Assembly: GCA_030544235.1 (NCBI GenBank) | Contig: CM060484.1 | Location: 11,799,531-11,863,530, forward strand | From: Lepturacanthus savala | Taxonomy: Eukaryota > Chordata > Actinopteri > Scombriformes > Trichiuridae | DNA length: 64,000 bases | Direction: 5' to 3' | Shown here: positions 15,001-30,000 of the stretch, one piece after another | Numbering within the stretch: the first letter of the stretch is position 1 | Layout of the letters: every line of letters starts with the position of its first letter | Translations under genes and position numbers: made by a program | The notes under the pieces: generated by a model | What the model was told of the DNA's origin: nothing | Databases searched by the model: none | What the model saw: the letters and a program-made list of their open reading frames with translations, nothing else

Positions 15001-18000
15001 TATATCGATATTATTACTGTTTCAATTGTCTGCTTTAAAAAGTTTATTATTGTTAGGGTTGGGCATTATAAAAGAATAGGCTATCGATTAAAATGTGTTT
15101 ATTTTGATCAATATCGATAATTATAGCTCATTTTCTTTCAAATATTTGGAGGCATTTATGCTTAATGACCTACCTTTGTTAGTAAATATAGAGACATAAA
15201 ACTAATAAAACTAGACCATATGTTGATATAAAACATTTCATATCAGTGGATAACCATGGTTTTTCATCATGTTTAATCATTTATTGAATTAGAATTGTCT
15301 GTTAAATTATTATTGATTTAATGATTAATCCATTATCAATAGATGAAACTATCAATATTATATTGAACTATTTTCTTATTGTATCGATGACGTGGACATT
15401 GATGATATATATTGATAATGTTTTATTGCCTAGGCCCAAGTATTAATATAAAAACATATTATACACTTACATAATATGCAGTACTATAACTATTAATTCA
15501 CCCAATGTATCTCTAAGTGTCTCCACATTGATAAACTAACACATTAGCATAGGTTTATTTCAGGATTCAAAGTAAGTAGCATAATATACTATAGGAATAC
15601 AACCCAGTCTGTATATTGACAACTCACTTTAGTTACTTTAAGTACATTTTGCTGGTAATACTGTACATTTACTTAACAATTCAGGACTTTTAGATAATTT
15701 TTTGACAATAGTATTTCAATTTTTACTTGTGCAAAGGAACTTAAGGTACGGAATCCAGCTCGGTGTATAATGTATGAGGAACTGGGTCTGTTTGCTGGAT
15801 AGTTCCCAGCATCAGTGGATGGATTCATGTCAAATTCTTGCATCTATCACACAGTCCTGTGATGTGTGATTTTGTGATTTCGTTCCACTGACAGCTATCA
15901 CACAGAGCCAACCTAGGAAAATATCAGTGTTCAGACAGATGAGGTGCGAAAGCATCTGTAAAGAGCTTCATTATAACACCATATTCCGCTGAATCATTAT
16001 AAAGTATAGGAACTTTTCAAGAAGCCAGGCTAAATAACAACGTGTTATATGACAAATGCTGTTGTGAAATCTCGATCTGGAGGAGTGTGAGGTCAAAGAT
16101 ATCAAGGATCAGACTAGATGAAAGTTCACCGGGGTGGACGGAACACAGCGCAGGAACTTGTCCGTGTTCAAATCCTCATGATTCAAACCAAACGTTTCTT
16201 CTCTCTTCTTAGGGGCTGTCAATAAGAACACACTCCATTAATCTCCCTGCTCCAGCCTGGCTGCCCTGTGCTCGCCGTATAATCACAGAGACTCGAGGCT
16301 GACATGTTTGTGTAACAAGACAGATGTGGTAATCAATCAAATACAAAAAAAAAAAATGTTCCAATGATTCCGTTTTCAAAAAATGTGTTTGTTAACAGCG
16401 TTTCTTCCCAAATTGAAGTCCGACAGAGCACATTACATCAGTATGTTTGAAATACCACAGTACATCCTGTGTGGTGACGCTTTATAACACATGAGAGATA
16501 TCTTAACAAACAGGAGAAAGGCAAAAAGAAATGCCAAACTGATGTTTGCTTAAAAAAAACTGTGTAACACATTTTGTTTTACTTGTATAAATATGATTGT
16601 TAAAAAAAGGACATAAAACAGCTCAAAGATAATAAACTTTTTTTTTTAAAAAACAATGATTTTCTTAAAACAGCTGCCGACTCCAGTTTTTTTTTCTTTT
16701 TTTTTTTTTTAAAAGTTACTCAAACAGGAGGAAACGGTGCATTTGTTGGGGACTATTTCCAACAGCTCATGAAGCCACATTTTGATGCTCTGGTGAATAT
16801 TGGTGGCAGCAAGACAGCATGTGTGGGATTTATCAAAATAAACTACTGCGTGTGTTCATGGAGTCACTCACTCATATGTTTTTTACAGTTTTCTGGACAA
16901 CAACAGAGTTTACAGCACAGCTCAATAAGAATATAAGAAGAGTAACACTCACACATACATAAGTTAGAATTTTAAAAATATAAAATGCCACCAGACTTCT
17001 TATTTAAAAAAAACAAAACAGAGGAGGCAGATCAGAAACATTGGTACGTCAACAGAAAACCCTGTGATACCTGTTAATACGGCTGTGAAATGTGTTGCTA
17101 TGGATACATCACATCTGATTATGAATGAATGTTGATTTTGAACAAAGTAATAGTTAAATAGAAATGTAAAGGACTTCTGGGTCAAGAAGTGAGGCATGGA
17201 GGATTAGTCAAGTTCTCCACGCCATCAAACCAACAAGCAATGTGATGCATTGTTTAAAAAGTGAAACTAATATGTGCAAGAGCGAAGCATGGAGAGGACT
17301 TGGAGAAGCGGAATCCCAGATAAGGATCGCAGCGCTGTGAAACAGGTCATTATCCTTCCTTCTGCAAAATAACCCGTGGCAAAAAGAGATTTGCCAAGAT
17401 TCGGAAAACTGAGAGAAACTCACAATTCGAGAACATATGGAGTGGAAGAGGATGCTGAGAATGGAGATACACTCAAGATTACTGAGCTTTTTCTTAAAAG
17501 GGCTAAAAGGAGCTCAATCTGATCAAAAGAACCCAGATTAATCATGAAATTTTCAATCTTACGAATTAAAGAAAATATCCTACTTGGGGCTTGGAAAAAG
17601 AAGAAAATCTAGTTCAAAAGCCTTTTTTTCCCTCTAACCACGAACCACTAATGTTCTGCAGGATGAAAAGAAGGAACACACAGAGATCAAGAAGCAAATT
17701 AAACAGAAGGGCGACAGCTCAAAGGTTTCTTTGGGACCGGAGTGGTGGGAAGCCACAGAAAAGGAATTGACCACAGGGGGTCTTAAGCAGAACTGCATGA
17801 TGTTTGGGACAGAAGGAGAGGTCACATTATGGAGCACAGGTCAGAGGTCACGGAGGAAGGCTCACTGCATCACCGCTCCAGGCAACCTCTACATGCCCGG
17901 TACTATCTACTAACTGTGCGTCACATCATCTTTTGCCATCCTGCTCGGTGGGACGGCGACCTCCAAACTGCTGAATTGGAAACGGCCCGAAGCCTCGAGA

Positions 18001-21000
18001 GTCCACCACGGAGCTGCAGGATAAACGGCTCGACAGCTGTTTGTCTTGGTTTCATCGCTCCTACGGGTGAAAACGGTTACAAGTTTTGTCTTCAGGGTCA
18101 GAAGCTGCAGCTGCAGAGTTCATCTCTTCAGCTGCGATCGGGGCGGAGATGAGAACGCCACCGCACGCTCGCTGTCATTACGAAGAAGTTTGCCGTTTAT
18201 TCATGTTGAGCTTAAATCAAATGACACATCAGCTTACTGGCGGTAAAAGAAGGAACATTTTATGTTAAAATTGAATACATGATCTGAAACAATAAGTCAT
18301 TTCATTGATTGATAAGGTGTTTAAACAGTATCATTGTGTTGGTAATGTATTTATTTAAAAGTATTGCATTTGCTGCATTTTTCTAAATTTATTAAACTTG
18401 ATCTCTAGGGACATTGACATTTTTAAAACATTTCATGGTTTTTAATAGTCTGTTAACTACGTCAGCAATTGTCTTCCGAAAACTGATATCTGATCTGCCA
18501 AAAATGATCCAGTCATTGCCAGACATCTGCTGTCAGAGACTCTGTTTATTTAACAGATCTGCAGTAAAGTTTCATAGTGTTTGGTGGTTATCCTTAGTTG
18601 TCTTCAGGGATGCGAAACATTTCATTTATTGACAATGATATCTTCATGGAGCCTTCTTAATAATTCTTCCCTTACAAATAATTTACTCATTACAATAATT
18701 GCATTTTGCCTTCTCCCTATCTTAAGTGAAATGGAGCCAAACATTTGACAGCTTTGCATATTCAGCCTACTCACAGGTAATGTAACATATATATCAATGC
18801 ACGACTACATAGAAAAATATGTTGACTTCAAATACTTTGCACTAAAATGTCAAGATTTGGGCCTGAGTCAATCAACCCTATTAAATTTCCATACACATTT
18901 GTCTTAAGCTGAAAAAAAGCTTTTGGGGGTATAATTACTGTTTAAAGGGGCCCCATTTCTCCTCTTTTAAAAATGCTGTGGTTTATTTATTAAAAAATAG
19001 CATGTTTTATGTCACAAAACACCTAGATAGATCTGTAGCAGCAATGCAGTCTGTCTTCTCACACACTCACTCTGAAAAACCCTGTTTGCAGCCCCCCTCC
19101 TCTCCCTACTCAAATACCCACTGTGTTGTTAGAAATATCACACTCCTGAGACAGCTGGGGTCGGTCGGAGAAAACAAAAGCTACATGGATCCAGGGGATG
19201 TTACAATTCTTTCCACTCCTCCACTCTGCTGTAATGACATCACAACCAGAGTGATTTCTAAATGGCTTGTGTTCAGCGAGGTTACAACAGCACTACAGAG
19301 GAGGCCAAACCACAGCAGGAACACCAGAGACCTACATATTTACATACAAGCACTGAAAAAGTGTTTCTTTTTCCACAGTAAGACCCTTTTAAAGTTACAG
19401 TATTGTCTCTCAACTGACAGCAGACGTGCCATTTATGGCCTATCACTTTGCTTGGAAGATGTGCGTTCTATAATGTAGACCACTCACTGAACATACCTTC
19501 AGTTACACATCATACAGTATGTTGCTGGATTCAGCACACTCACACCTTTCCAGCATACCCTGGTTGTTGTTTCTTGGAGTCTTTAAGCCAAAGCTTGCCT
19601 TAAAGTAAATGTCCACATTAATCATAAACCTTCACATTTGGCATTTCTGCTTATTGTACCTCTTGCTGTAGGGCATCAAGATATTCACATTTTGTTTTTT
19701 CATTCATGTGGAGGAACCCCCGTACCCTCTGTCATTCTGAATCTGGGATAAATCAGTGCTTGCATTATGAAATTGCATGAGCCTGGCTGTATTTTGCATA
19801 TCGTTTTTTATGAGGTATCTGTCATATTAATCACTTTTGGAGTAAAATGATGTAAACAGACGAATCCCCTTTCATTTGATGAGACATTGAAGATTTGAAA
19901 GAACGGCGTTGTACCTCCAGTAGGTTATCACAAAGACTTCCCTCTGGCCTACATACGGTACACTTTCACCATCTTAGCGAATAACTGGGTATCGACAGCA
20001 TTGAGCTTGGCGCTCAACCATTTTTCATGTACCCCGAGCGTAATTTAACTTACCACCAACAACATGTGGAAAGTTATGATTTCATCTTTGAACATTTTAA
20101 CAAATTAAGTTGAAGTGGCCTGGGGGGAAAACCAACTGGGGGAGCCGTCACCATTAATGAGTACACACCAAATTTACAAGAAGTGTGGAGACTGCGTTTT
20201 GGCAAACATGTAAAATTGTAAAGGCTCAACTGATGAGATGGAAACCAGCGGTGGAAATACTGGGTAGCACTTTAGGCAGTGTTTGGCAGGATTTCATACC
20301 TCACGAAAAAGAAACAAGCTCACAAGTCAGAGTTCTTTATAGCAGCTCGCTATATGTTCATTACACCTCATGGTGTCCAAAAGCTGTAGACTAGTTGTTG
20401 AGAAATGTTGCCAATAGGGCCAAAATTACACACAAGAACATTTCATCAAAGATATCCAGCAGTATTCTACATGTTCTTCTCACATATAGAAGAAGAAACT
20501 TTCTGAACACTAAAAGTGTTCCTTCTACTGTTGCATTTTTCCACTCAAGAGACCATGCTACACCCAAATCCCTTTGAGATGTACTGGCTGTCCATGATAT
20601 CAGCTGTGCTGGCAGCTACAGCCTAAATATTACATCTGCGTAACACAACACAAAATGATTAGCAAATATTTGCCGATGATGTCATCCTGATGGACGCATA
20701 TGTGCGGGGTGTAATGCGTTTCAGCTGCGCCGGGTTCTGCAGAGCTGCTTCTGATGCACTGCGACTTCATGATGAAGCTTGTTTAACACAGAAAATACAT
20801 GTATCATGTTTTCATGTAATGTTACTGGACTGAACTGCTGCAGCACAGCAATCACACTCATGTTGCCTTGCTTAGGATGGTGATGATGGTGATGACAATG
20901 CACCCTACCAACATGATGACGTGATGAGGATAGACTATCAAACAGTGGTGATGACTAATAATTTATAATCGTTATTAGAATGGACTGTACCAAACAATAT

Positions 21001-24000
21001 AATGGTGAAATGACAATGGACTGTACCAATTATTTATGATGGTCATATAAAGATGGACTGTACCAAAGCATGATGATGGTTGTATGAGATGTACTGTACC
21101 AGACATTTGTAATCATTATGAGCATGGACTGTACCAAACAGCAATGACGGTAATGCTAGGATGGACTGTACCAAACAGTCAACAACAATGGCCTAAAATG
21201 GTAATCACCATTTCCCAAAGCTGAAGATACAACCTCAAAGGTCTTTTTTTTGTCCAGAGCAACAGTCCACAACCCTAAGATCATCAGTTTACTATTACAG
21301 AAGACTAAAAAAGGAGAAAATAATCAGATTTGTGAATTTTTTAAATGACTCATCAATGAATAGATTATCAAAATAGTTGCCGATTAATGTAATAGTTGGC
21401 AATAATCGATTCATTGACTAATTTAGCGAGTGCACAGCTGAGTTTGGCCTCGTTAAAGTCCTAATAAATTCATCACAGAGTCTGGAAAGTTTTTTTTTTA
21501 TACTGCAGTAATTTGCTGCGTTTCTGCTCAGTGCATGCACACGTGTGGTCGGATATACGCTGACCTAAATGAACTGGATTCCCTCGGGGAGTTATATTTT
21601 AATAGCGCATTGTTGCGCATATTCCTTTGGTCCGCCTTTGGTCTTCCCAATTTCCGCCGAGTGGCAGGTGTAATCTCTGCGGAGGCTGTCAGCTGCAGCG
21701 TGCTGTCCGGTGTAGGCTCACACAGCCAGGTTTCAGTGAAACATAGCAGCAGAGAAGGGAAAGTCCTTCCTGGATTTGCAGAGAAGGCCAACTTTCAAGT
21801 TGGTTGAGGAAACGCAGATTTGTGAGGGATATATTTGGGATATGTGCGTGTAATCCCTATTGCGTGCGTCTCGTGGACAGGACTGCAGCTCAGTGGTGAA
21901 AAAAAAAAATCTTCAAATAGTCCGGGAGAAGGTGAAAAAAAACACGGTTTAATGTGTGGATGAACAGAAAGGCCGAAAATACTGGTCTCACCAGTGGCTA
22001 AAGTTAGGATGCCAGACTGATATGATCCATTGAATTACCTTTAACACAACAAACAAATCAACCCTCAACTTACCTCAGTAATAGAACGTTTATAAACTAC
22101 ATACTTCGATATAATGCATTACTGACCAATGTGGTTTGTGTGCTGTAGGTCTGAATGAAGAACAGAGCTGCAGCAGGAAAGACGCTTCACAGCTCGCCAC
22201 TTCTTCCTGAATACCTGCTGTTTAATTCTTGTAGCTCCACTGTACTGTAGGTCATTATTAGGCCCATCAGAGACCACAGAGTGGTCACAGGCTGGGGCAT
22301 GCCCTCTTTTATGGAGCACAGGAAAGCGGAAAAACAACAACACAGGATTGCATGACGCAACAAAAGCCGAAAACAAAAGTCCCAAGAATTTCTTTGTTAA
22401 TACAGAAGAAGAGTCATGGTTCTAGTTTTACGCTCGGCTGCAGCTCAGCTGTGCTCTGAGGCATGTTTTAACTTTGCAGGAAGGTAGTTAAGTCTCATAA
22501 TATTTCCCATAGGGAATTGAACTGGCAATGTTGTTTCTCCTAGACTCTCTGTTGTTTATCAAATAAGATAACTTTTGAGTTGTAATGAGAAATGTGTGAA
22601 TGATTCTTGTCTAGTCCCCACAGTATTTAAACAGAGCTGTCACTTTCTGATTAGGATACAGCTTATCGCAAGCTACGGCAGTGACGTTAAACCATCTGAA
22701 CATTTCCTTAGAAAAGCTTTTGGAACTCAAATAAAAGCACAAATCAAACTGAGCGTCTCTTCCCAGAGTTGAGTTTCAGGAAATGTCTGAAAGAATAACC
22801 ATCCTCCTCTGACCTGCTAGAGACAAAGGGCAGTTTTTTTTTTCCTTAAACCCGTGAATAAAAGGCTATCATACAGTGCGTCGTGCATCTCATGCAATTA
22901 AAAACAAATACGATGAGTCACTGAATATTTGTTGAACGTGTTTGTGGGTTACGTAACCAGTAATTACTATGACAACATAACAAACTGTATCCAAACTCTT
23001 CCACCTCGGCTTCTCGCAGATTGTCTGAATGGACATGAGATTTTCCCGATTTCAGAGATAAACATCTTGGCTTACTGAGTTCGTGTGTGAGGCTTCTTAA
23101 AAGCAGAAAATAAAGGACTAAAGAAGATGATTGATGTGACAAATGAAGGGGATGATTGAAACAGGGAAATATATCCCTTTGTTCTTGTAAATCCAGGATT
23201 AAAGGAGTCTTAATGATCTTATTTTTGTCTGTCTGTCCAGGTCAACCTGAAATTAAAGGGATAGTTCAGTATTTTTGACATCTAGGCCCATTTCCCACAC
23301 TACTGGCATGTATCTGAAGCATAGAGACCATAATTTCAACGATCCTTCCTGTATTGAGCTTTGTAGTGATTTTCCTCAGGGCGTATTTTAAATATAATGG
23401 AAGTGCACAGGACAGATTTGAATCCTAGAAGAAAAAACTATTAAATTTTGTGAATGACTGAATAAACACTGGTAGAAAGCTTAATGTGTAATAGTCGCAG
23501 TGAGCTATATCAAGTTATTCACTCACTTCCTTTGAAAGACTTGGAAATGAGTGTTTAGGTCCTGTTTGAGACAGACGTTTACTAGAGCTGTAGGAACCAG
23601 TTTGCTATTATTTCTCTAAAATGAATTATTTTGATTTATGAAATTTTCCTACGCTTTATTGGTTTGGGCATTTACTTTTATCTATTATATCTTTACAACT
23701 GAGAATTAAGCAGTCCTTTAATATGTTGTGCTGCAGGTAAATTTGCATCAAGGAATTGATAGAGTGGGGTTGACCTAATGAGGAGAGTAAGCCAGAGAAG
23801 CGGGACAGTTTTTTGACCCCAAACACAACTTGGTTATAGTATTACTTCCTTCTACAAAGTTTAAGTTAATGTCATTTGTATGCAGAGTGCATGCAAATAA
23901 ACCAGATAGAACTTGGAAAAAAACAGCTGTAATTGCGTGGGAACAAAGGGTAGCAAGTTTGAACCCATAACCCCAACAAAGGCAAGTGGCTATTTAACTA

Positions 24001-27000
24001 TTAAATTACAATGAGCTTCCTGTTGCGCTTCCTGTTTGGGAACTTCCAATATATTGAAAATCTGGTCAGAGGAGTAATTGTAACAAAGCTCAACAGTGAG
24101 ATTATGGTCTAGACGTCATTTACATGCCAGGAATGTGATAAATTGTCCATAATACTGGACTATGCCTTTCAAATAGATTGCTGTTTAAAAGGTTTACATG
24201 TAGCTACTACATTAAGCATTCTCTAATGGGTATGTAACACACTGACTGATATTTGTCTTGATTGGTGGGCAGGGACAACATATTAATAGATAATTCATTA
24301 TAAATCTCATCTGTGCTTGGAGTTCATGTCAGTCCTGCAGTATGCTGCACCTTTTTTGCAGCCATCACATCATTGGAAACGATAAAACAAAGACTGCACA
24401 TTCGATAGACCTCTTCACCTCCTCATTGTGCAGGAGCTGCTGATTATTAGTAATGTCCTTAGGGAAACACTGCTAATGTTAGCAGGCTAAGAAACAAGGT
24501 AGACAGCTATTTGGCTGTAATACAAACTTAGAGATCCCCCTCTAGACATGTTTTAGACCTATAATAACAGACATGAGACACAAGGCCTGCTGCCTCCTGT
24601 TTTAATTCTAAATATGTCTGCACCGAAGGCTTCAAGTTTCCACATTACACATGTGGAAGTTGTATATTGGACCAAAATTTGCTCCAAAATAGTTGCGATG
24701 TCAGAAATCATGCTCATAGGTGCATGAATTAAACTGAGATTAAAAGGGCAGCTCAGAGAAACTTTTCTCCTTCAGAAGAGAAATGTAAAAATAAGTGTGA
24801 GGGGGCACTTTAAGCTGCTCTTAGCATTGGTATATGCCTGATCATAACATCTTGAATGTATTTCACGATTCAAAGTGTTTATTGTCATACGCGCAGCATG
24901 AAACATGTTTTCCTGCACGATGAAATTCTTTTCGAAATGACAAAAATATCCAAGTATGAAATAGATTAAAGAAAAAATAAAAAAAAAAACAAATGAGGCA
25001 ATTTAAAAGGCAGCATGACAAATATGGGAATACAAACTCTGCAAAAATAATGAGGAATTGTGCAAAATAAAGAGTATTTACAGCCTCAGCTTCATGTGCA
25101 ATCATCACATAAATATCTTTTAAAAGGGATTCTTAAAGGACTTGGAGACCTGCTTTGCTCACGTCATGGCTAGAAGTCTTTGGCTGCGTTTTTATGGCCT
25201 GTTAATGCCACTGATGGTTTATCAGTGGAATAGTGTGAAATTGGTGACAGGAGTATGTGTTATATTGCTGTAAATTTGTGCACATGCATGCCAATCCTTC
25301 CCCGGTGAGCAAGACAGCGTGTCTCTTAGCAACAGCAGCTCTAAGATATAACAAAAGCTCAGAAGCTTAGAAACGGTTCTCACGAATCCGCCCAGAAGAT
25401 TTATGCTCTCATTATGGATTAGGCAATTTAAACATATGACATAATTCCAACATAAATCCAATGCATTAAAATCAGAGTCTCTTGCTGCTGAAGCGTAGCC
25501 GGCTCTCTGCCCGTAGCTTCCCTCTGTACGTACGGGTCAAGATCCACATGCTTCCAAACCTGTGACCTGCAACACATGCGGCAGCTGGTCGGCCCTCCCG
25601 GACTCCTCCACAGAGGGAGTCCTGGGCTATCTGGAGGACAGCAGTGGAAAAAAAAAAAAAAAAAAAGGAGGACTGTGGGGCTGAGACATGAAGGGGGGGT
25701 GGTGGTGGTGGGGGTTGCAGGGGACAAGGGTTTATGTGGGGGGACTGGAAGCCTCTGTCTAAAGCCTCCGTGATCTCCCTTTTTTATCAAGGGGAGGGGA
25801 AAGGGGCGTCGACACCAGCTCACGACTTCATTACTTCAAGCAACAGTCAGTATCTCACTGGTAATAGTAGAAAGAGACAAAGGGAGGTCAGGCTCAGGCA
25901 GAAAGAGAGAGACAGACCTGCATGACACAACTGGCTTCTGAGTTTAGGAGTCATCACTTAGTCCTCTGCTGCACATGATTGAACTGACTGATAGGAAAGC
26001 TCCAGCTGTTTGCTGCTGCTGTTGCTTGATTGGACGTCATCACAGTTGGGAGCGTTTTCCTATAGAGGATTGAGTCTGACAGCAAGTGAAGGGAATAATA
26101 TGAAGACAAAATAGCAGGCAGAGGAAATGTGGAATGACTGACTGGTGAAGGACCTGGGAGTCAAAGTGCCAGGGAGGCAACGGATATAAAAGACAGAGAC
26201 AAGTGGAGGTGAGTGGAGGCTGTTACTGAACCTTCAGTCACAAAGTGCTGCCAGATTTCACCTTTAACTCACAGTATAGTCCTTTAAGCCTGTGCAAGAC
26301 ACATACACACGCTTACTTACATTTCTCAGCAAGACAGATGCATCTTTGATAATTGATCTTAATGTGAAGTTAAAAGTTATGAGGACTTGTTAAAAGAGTT
26401 AAACTTACAGACTATCCTCTCATCAGTGATACTGATGATCCTCCTTAAATTAATTTCATAAACGTTCATCAAGTGTTTTTGTGCAGCCAGTAGTTAAAGT
26501 GAACTGTAAAAATCAATTCAATCACATACATAGCCAACTTAAAATATAGATTTTTGAACCTGTTCAAAAGTTCTGCAGAGCATGATGCAACACTGTTAGT
26601 CTGTTATTATACTTTCCAGCATGCATATTAAGGTTAAAAGCATTCTTGTTTCTTATTTCATCACATGGTGGGACTTGCTTTGTGTATTTTCTTCTTTATA
26701 TATAAATCTGACTCAATCAATTTTTGCTGGACCTGTTGACCTTTTATTAACCAGAAGCTCAGTATAACTTCTCTGCATGATAGAAGAAATGCAGCTGGGA
26801 CTGAATATGATCCGAGCTGCTGACTTCTGGTACCTGAGCTCATTCCCAGGACTTCCCCACGAGTCCCATCATGTCTTTATATTGAGTGATATGAGCAGAA
26901 CAGAACAATCCGTGACGGATAAAATCTTTTAGGATCCTTGTCCGCTGATGGCTGGAGCTCCGACCGATCCATCATTACCTCCTAGTGCAGTCGCAGATAT

Positions 27001-30000
27001 CCTGTTATGTCAGCTGATTACAGTAGACATAACGAAATAACGAGATGTTTGAGGTCATTTAGAAGAACTCAAACATAACAATGCATCAAACTCCTTTTTA
27101 ATGCTGTAATTAATTTTTCAGATGTGGTGTATATATAAAACATACAGATGATGTTTACACTGTTGAAAAATTGCTTGTTAAATGAAGATATTTATTATGT
27201 AGTTTATCATATATGAGGTATAACCCTATATATTCAAAATGCACCATTATTTTCATTATTTTATATCAACATCAGCATAAAAAAATTGCATCGGTCAGAA
27301 TCTGAGACATAGATTACAGTAAACCAACATGTTTGGGGGAAAAAAAAAAGGACTCCCATCTGGTCCACTAATGTTTTTGTGGCTCATTTATCTGAGAATA
27401 AAAATAGATTTTTGTCATAATGAGGTGGTCAGTGCAGTTGTGAAGAATCAAATTTTGCCACATTACATTCACAGCAGCTGCATTATGCTCAAAGTTCAGC
27501 AACACACCAACAATAAAAAAAAAAAAAGAATGAGTTAAGCTTTTCAGTAACTACTGAACCATCAAGCAGCATGTTGAGGCAGAGCAGGAAGATGTTAGTC
27601 AGACTAATTAAAGGATCGCTCTCCTGTTACAATCCCCTGCACCGGTCTCATAGAGATAGTGTTACACGAAGGAAAATGAACAAAATAACAACTTCTTTAG
27701 GTTGTTCATCAGTCACTGTTTCCCATTTCAACCAAATGTGCTGAGTGAGGAGAGACGAGTGTCTCTGTCACAGGCCTGTCATGTGTTTGTGTTTGTAGCC
27801 AGACACAGAAGAGCCGCGGCCTCCAGCAACTGTTCTTGCGGTCTGTGTGTGTGTATGTGTGTGTGTGTGTCAGACACAGTGACAAAGATAGAAAGAGAAC
27901 AGCGGGAGACGGGGAGGGATAAAGCATGCGTGAAAAATCGATTTATTGCTTTTGTTGCTGTTGAATGATGGTGACGTCGACCGCAGAGGATGATGTTTTA
28001 GTCTCTGTGTGGTCGTATATATAATTGCGTCTGCTGCAGGTTTTTACACATTCGCCTGACAGATGGTGATCTGTGTCTGAGCTGATTTTATGGGGTTCAT
28101 GCTGCATTTCCCATTGACACCCTGACACACTGTAGCTGTGTGGCGTTCTGGCAGCCAAGATGTCTAGCTGTGAAATGACCACTGAGACACTTGCTCATAC
28201 ACACACACACACAAGGCAGTGAATAATGGTAAACATGTAAAAACACTGTCTACTTCACAGATACCTTTCAGGAATTATTTATGAAACCACACTGTAAATG
28301 GGAGCAAGACCAAAAAAAAAAAAAAAAAGAGATAAAAATAGTAAGAGAATAAAAAAAAAGTTATGTGTGATTGTCTGTTGGATGGGGATGTCTTTCCTAT
28401 TCAGCTCTTCTGAGGCTGGATTACTACATGTCATGTTTAGCTCAGAGCAGGAAAACAACTATTCATCTCAATTAGAGCACAATGGCAGACGTGATACTGC
28501 AGCACTCCGCAAACCACCGAAAGTAATCTGAGTGTGGGGATTACATAAATAAATACACCCGGTTTCTGCCCAGCAGAATGGTCTTCAAATAGATCATTTT
28601 AAAAGTTCGATTCATTCAATCGATATTGACCAAAATGATAAAGATTATGATTTTTGTTACAATCGAGAGGCTCCAAGTTCTGTACGTCAGCTGCTCATTA
28701 TTTGTCGGGTCAGTGGGGTGAACAATAAAACATTCCAGTCTGCAGAGGTTCAGTGGAACATGGCGATGACGTCTGAGTGATGGGTCAGTTTCATGAAAAG
28801 GGTAAAGGCTGAGGGAAAGTCTTCAGCTTGAAGCCCAGCTGGCCTATAAAATGTTACGGCCACATGCATTTCCAACACTGAAGTTAAAGACAGGCCGAGT
28901 CGCTTAGATGCATCACAACCCTTAAAAAAAAAAAAAAAAAAGTTGGATAGCAAGTTAAACTACACTACAGAAACAAAAACTATATATACTTTCAATATAT
29001 TGCGTGACAGTGATAAATGCACACTTTGTAATTTTATTCATTCATTTGCTGTACTCTTATTAAAACCAACAAAAAAAACAGGTCGGCAGGTTGTGAAGTG
29101 GGCAGCAGCTGTACAGAGGCTATGGTCCTCACCACAGGAGGCTTGGGTTCGAATCCCACATCGGGCAGCAATTTCCTGCATGTCATTCCACCTCCTCTTT
29201 ACCCCCCCCCCCTTCCTGTCTCTCTCCACTAGTACTATCAAAGGCATAAAAATCCCCAAAAAATATACTTAAACAAGAAAAATCATCCAACTTGACTGTT
29301 TATTTCCTCTTTCAAGCATCATTTCTACTGAATTTACTGGCCAAATGACAAATGTCACAAGTGCCCATGGGATTACAGCACATTTTGTCAATTTCCAATG
29401 TTATTGACTTCTGATGGGATGATCAAGGGCTATACATGAGCTAAAAGTTCTCTTCAGACTTTGTACAAGTGTGAAAGTGACAGATTATAACAAAGGTGAA
29501 GCTTGTGTCATGTTTGGATGAGAAACACAAAAGGTTAGATGTTGCTACCTCTGGAACGAGGAATTCAAACATCTTAAAAGGATCTTAAAACATTTTAGGA
29601 AAAGTTTCCTTTTGTTGAAAAGTTTTGTTGTTTTTTTTTTAGATAAAACCAGATGTATGATTATACATCAAAGCAAAAGCTATGAGGCGCATGTCAGGAA
29701 TAAGGACACACTCCAACAAAAATGAATTACTGTGAGTTTCATGAATTCACTTGTGGTCCACTTGTGAGTTATATCAACTGGAGAAAAACCTCCGTTTATT
29801 ATGGGAGGGGAAAAAGATGAAGTCCACTAACAGCGATGGCTGGCCCGGCCGCGACAGGAGTTGGCAGAACGATGGTATGATGCAGTCACTCCCATCTCCA
29901 GCAATCGGAGATAACAGTGATATTGTCATGGGAGATTCTTCTTTTTGTGTTTTGTGTTATTAAAAATTCCGATGCGGTGATCGCAATTTTTAGTCTGTGA

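Noticed and set aside
26185..26214. TATAAAAG followed by GTGAGT as an angptl2 promoter and first-exon donor
   Set aside because: The donor-like site is only about 20 bp after the TATA box, so it would precede the expected transcription start.
29146..29156. tRNA gene suggested by a perfect B box
   Set aside because: No clean A box or cloverleaf, and a SINE-type body and A-rich tail follow.
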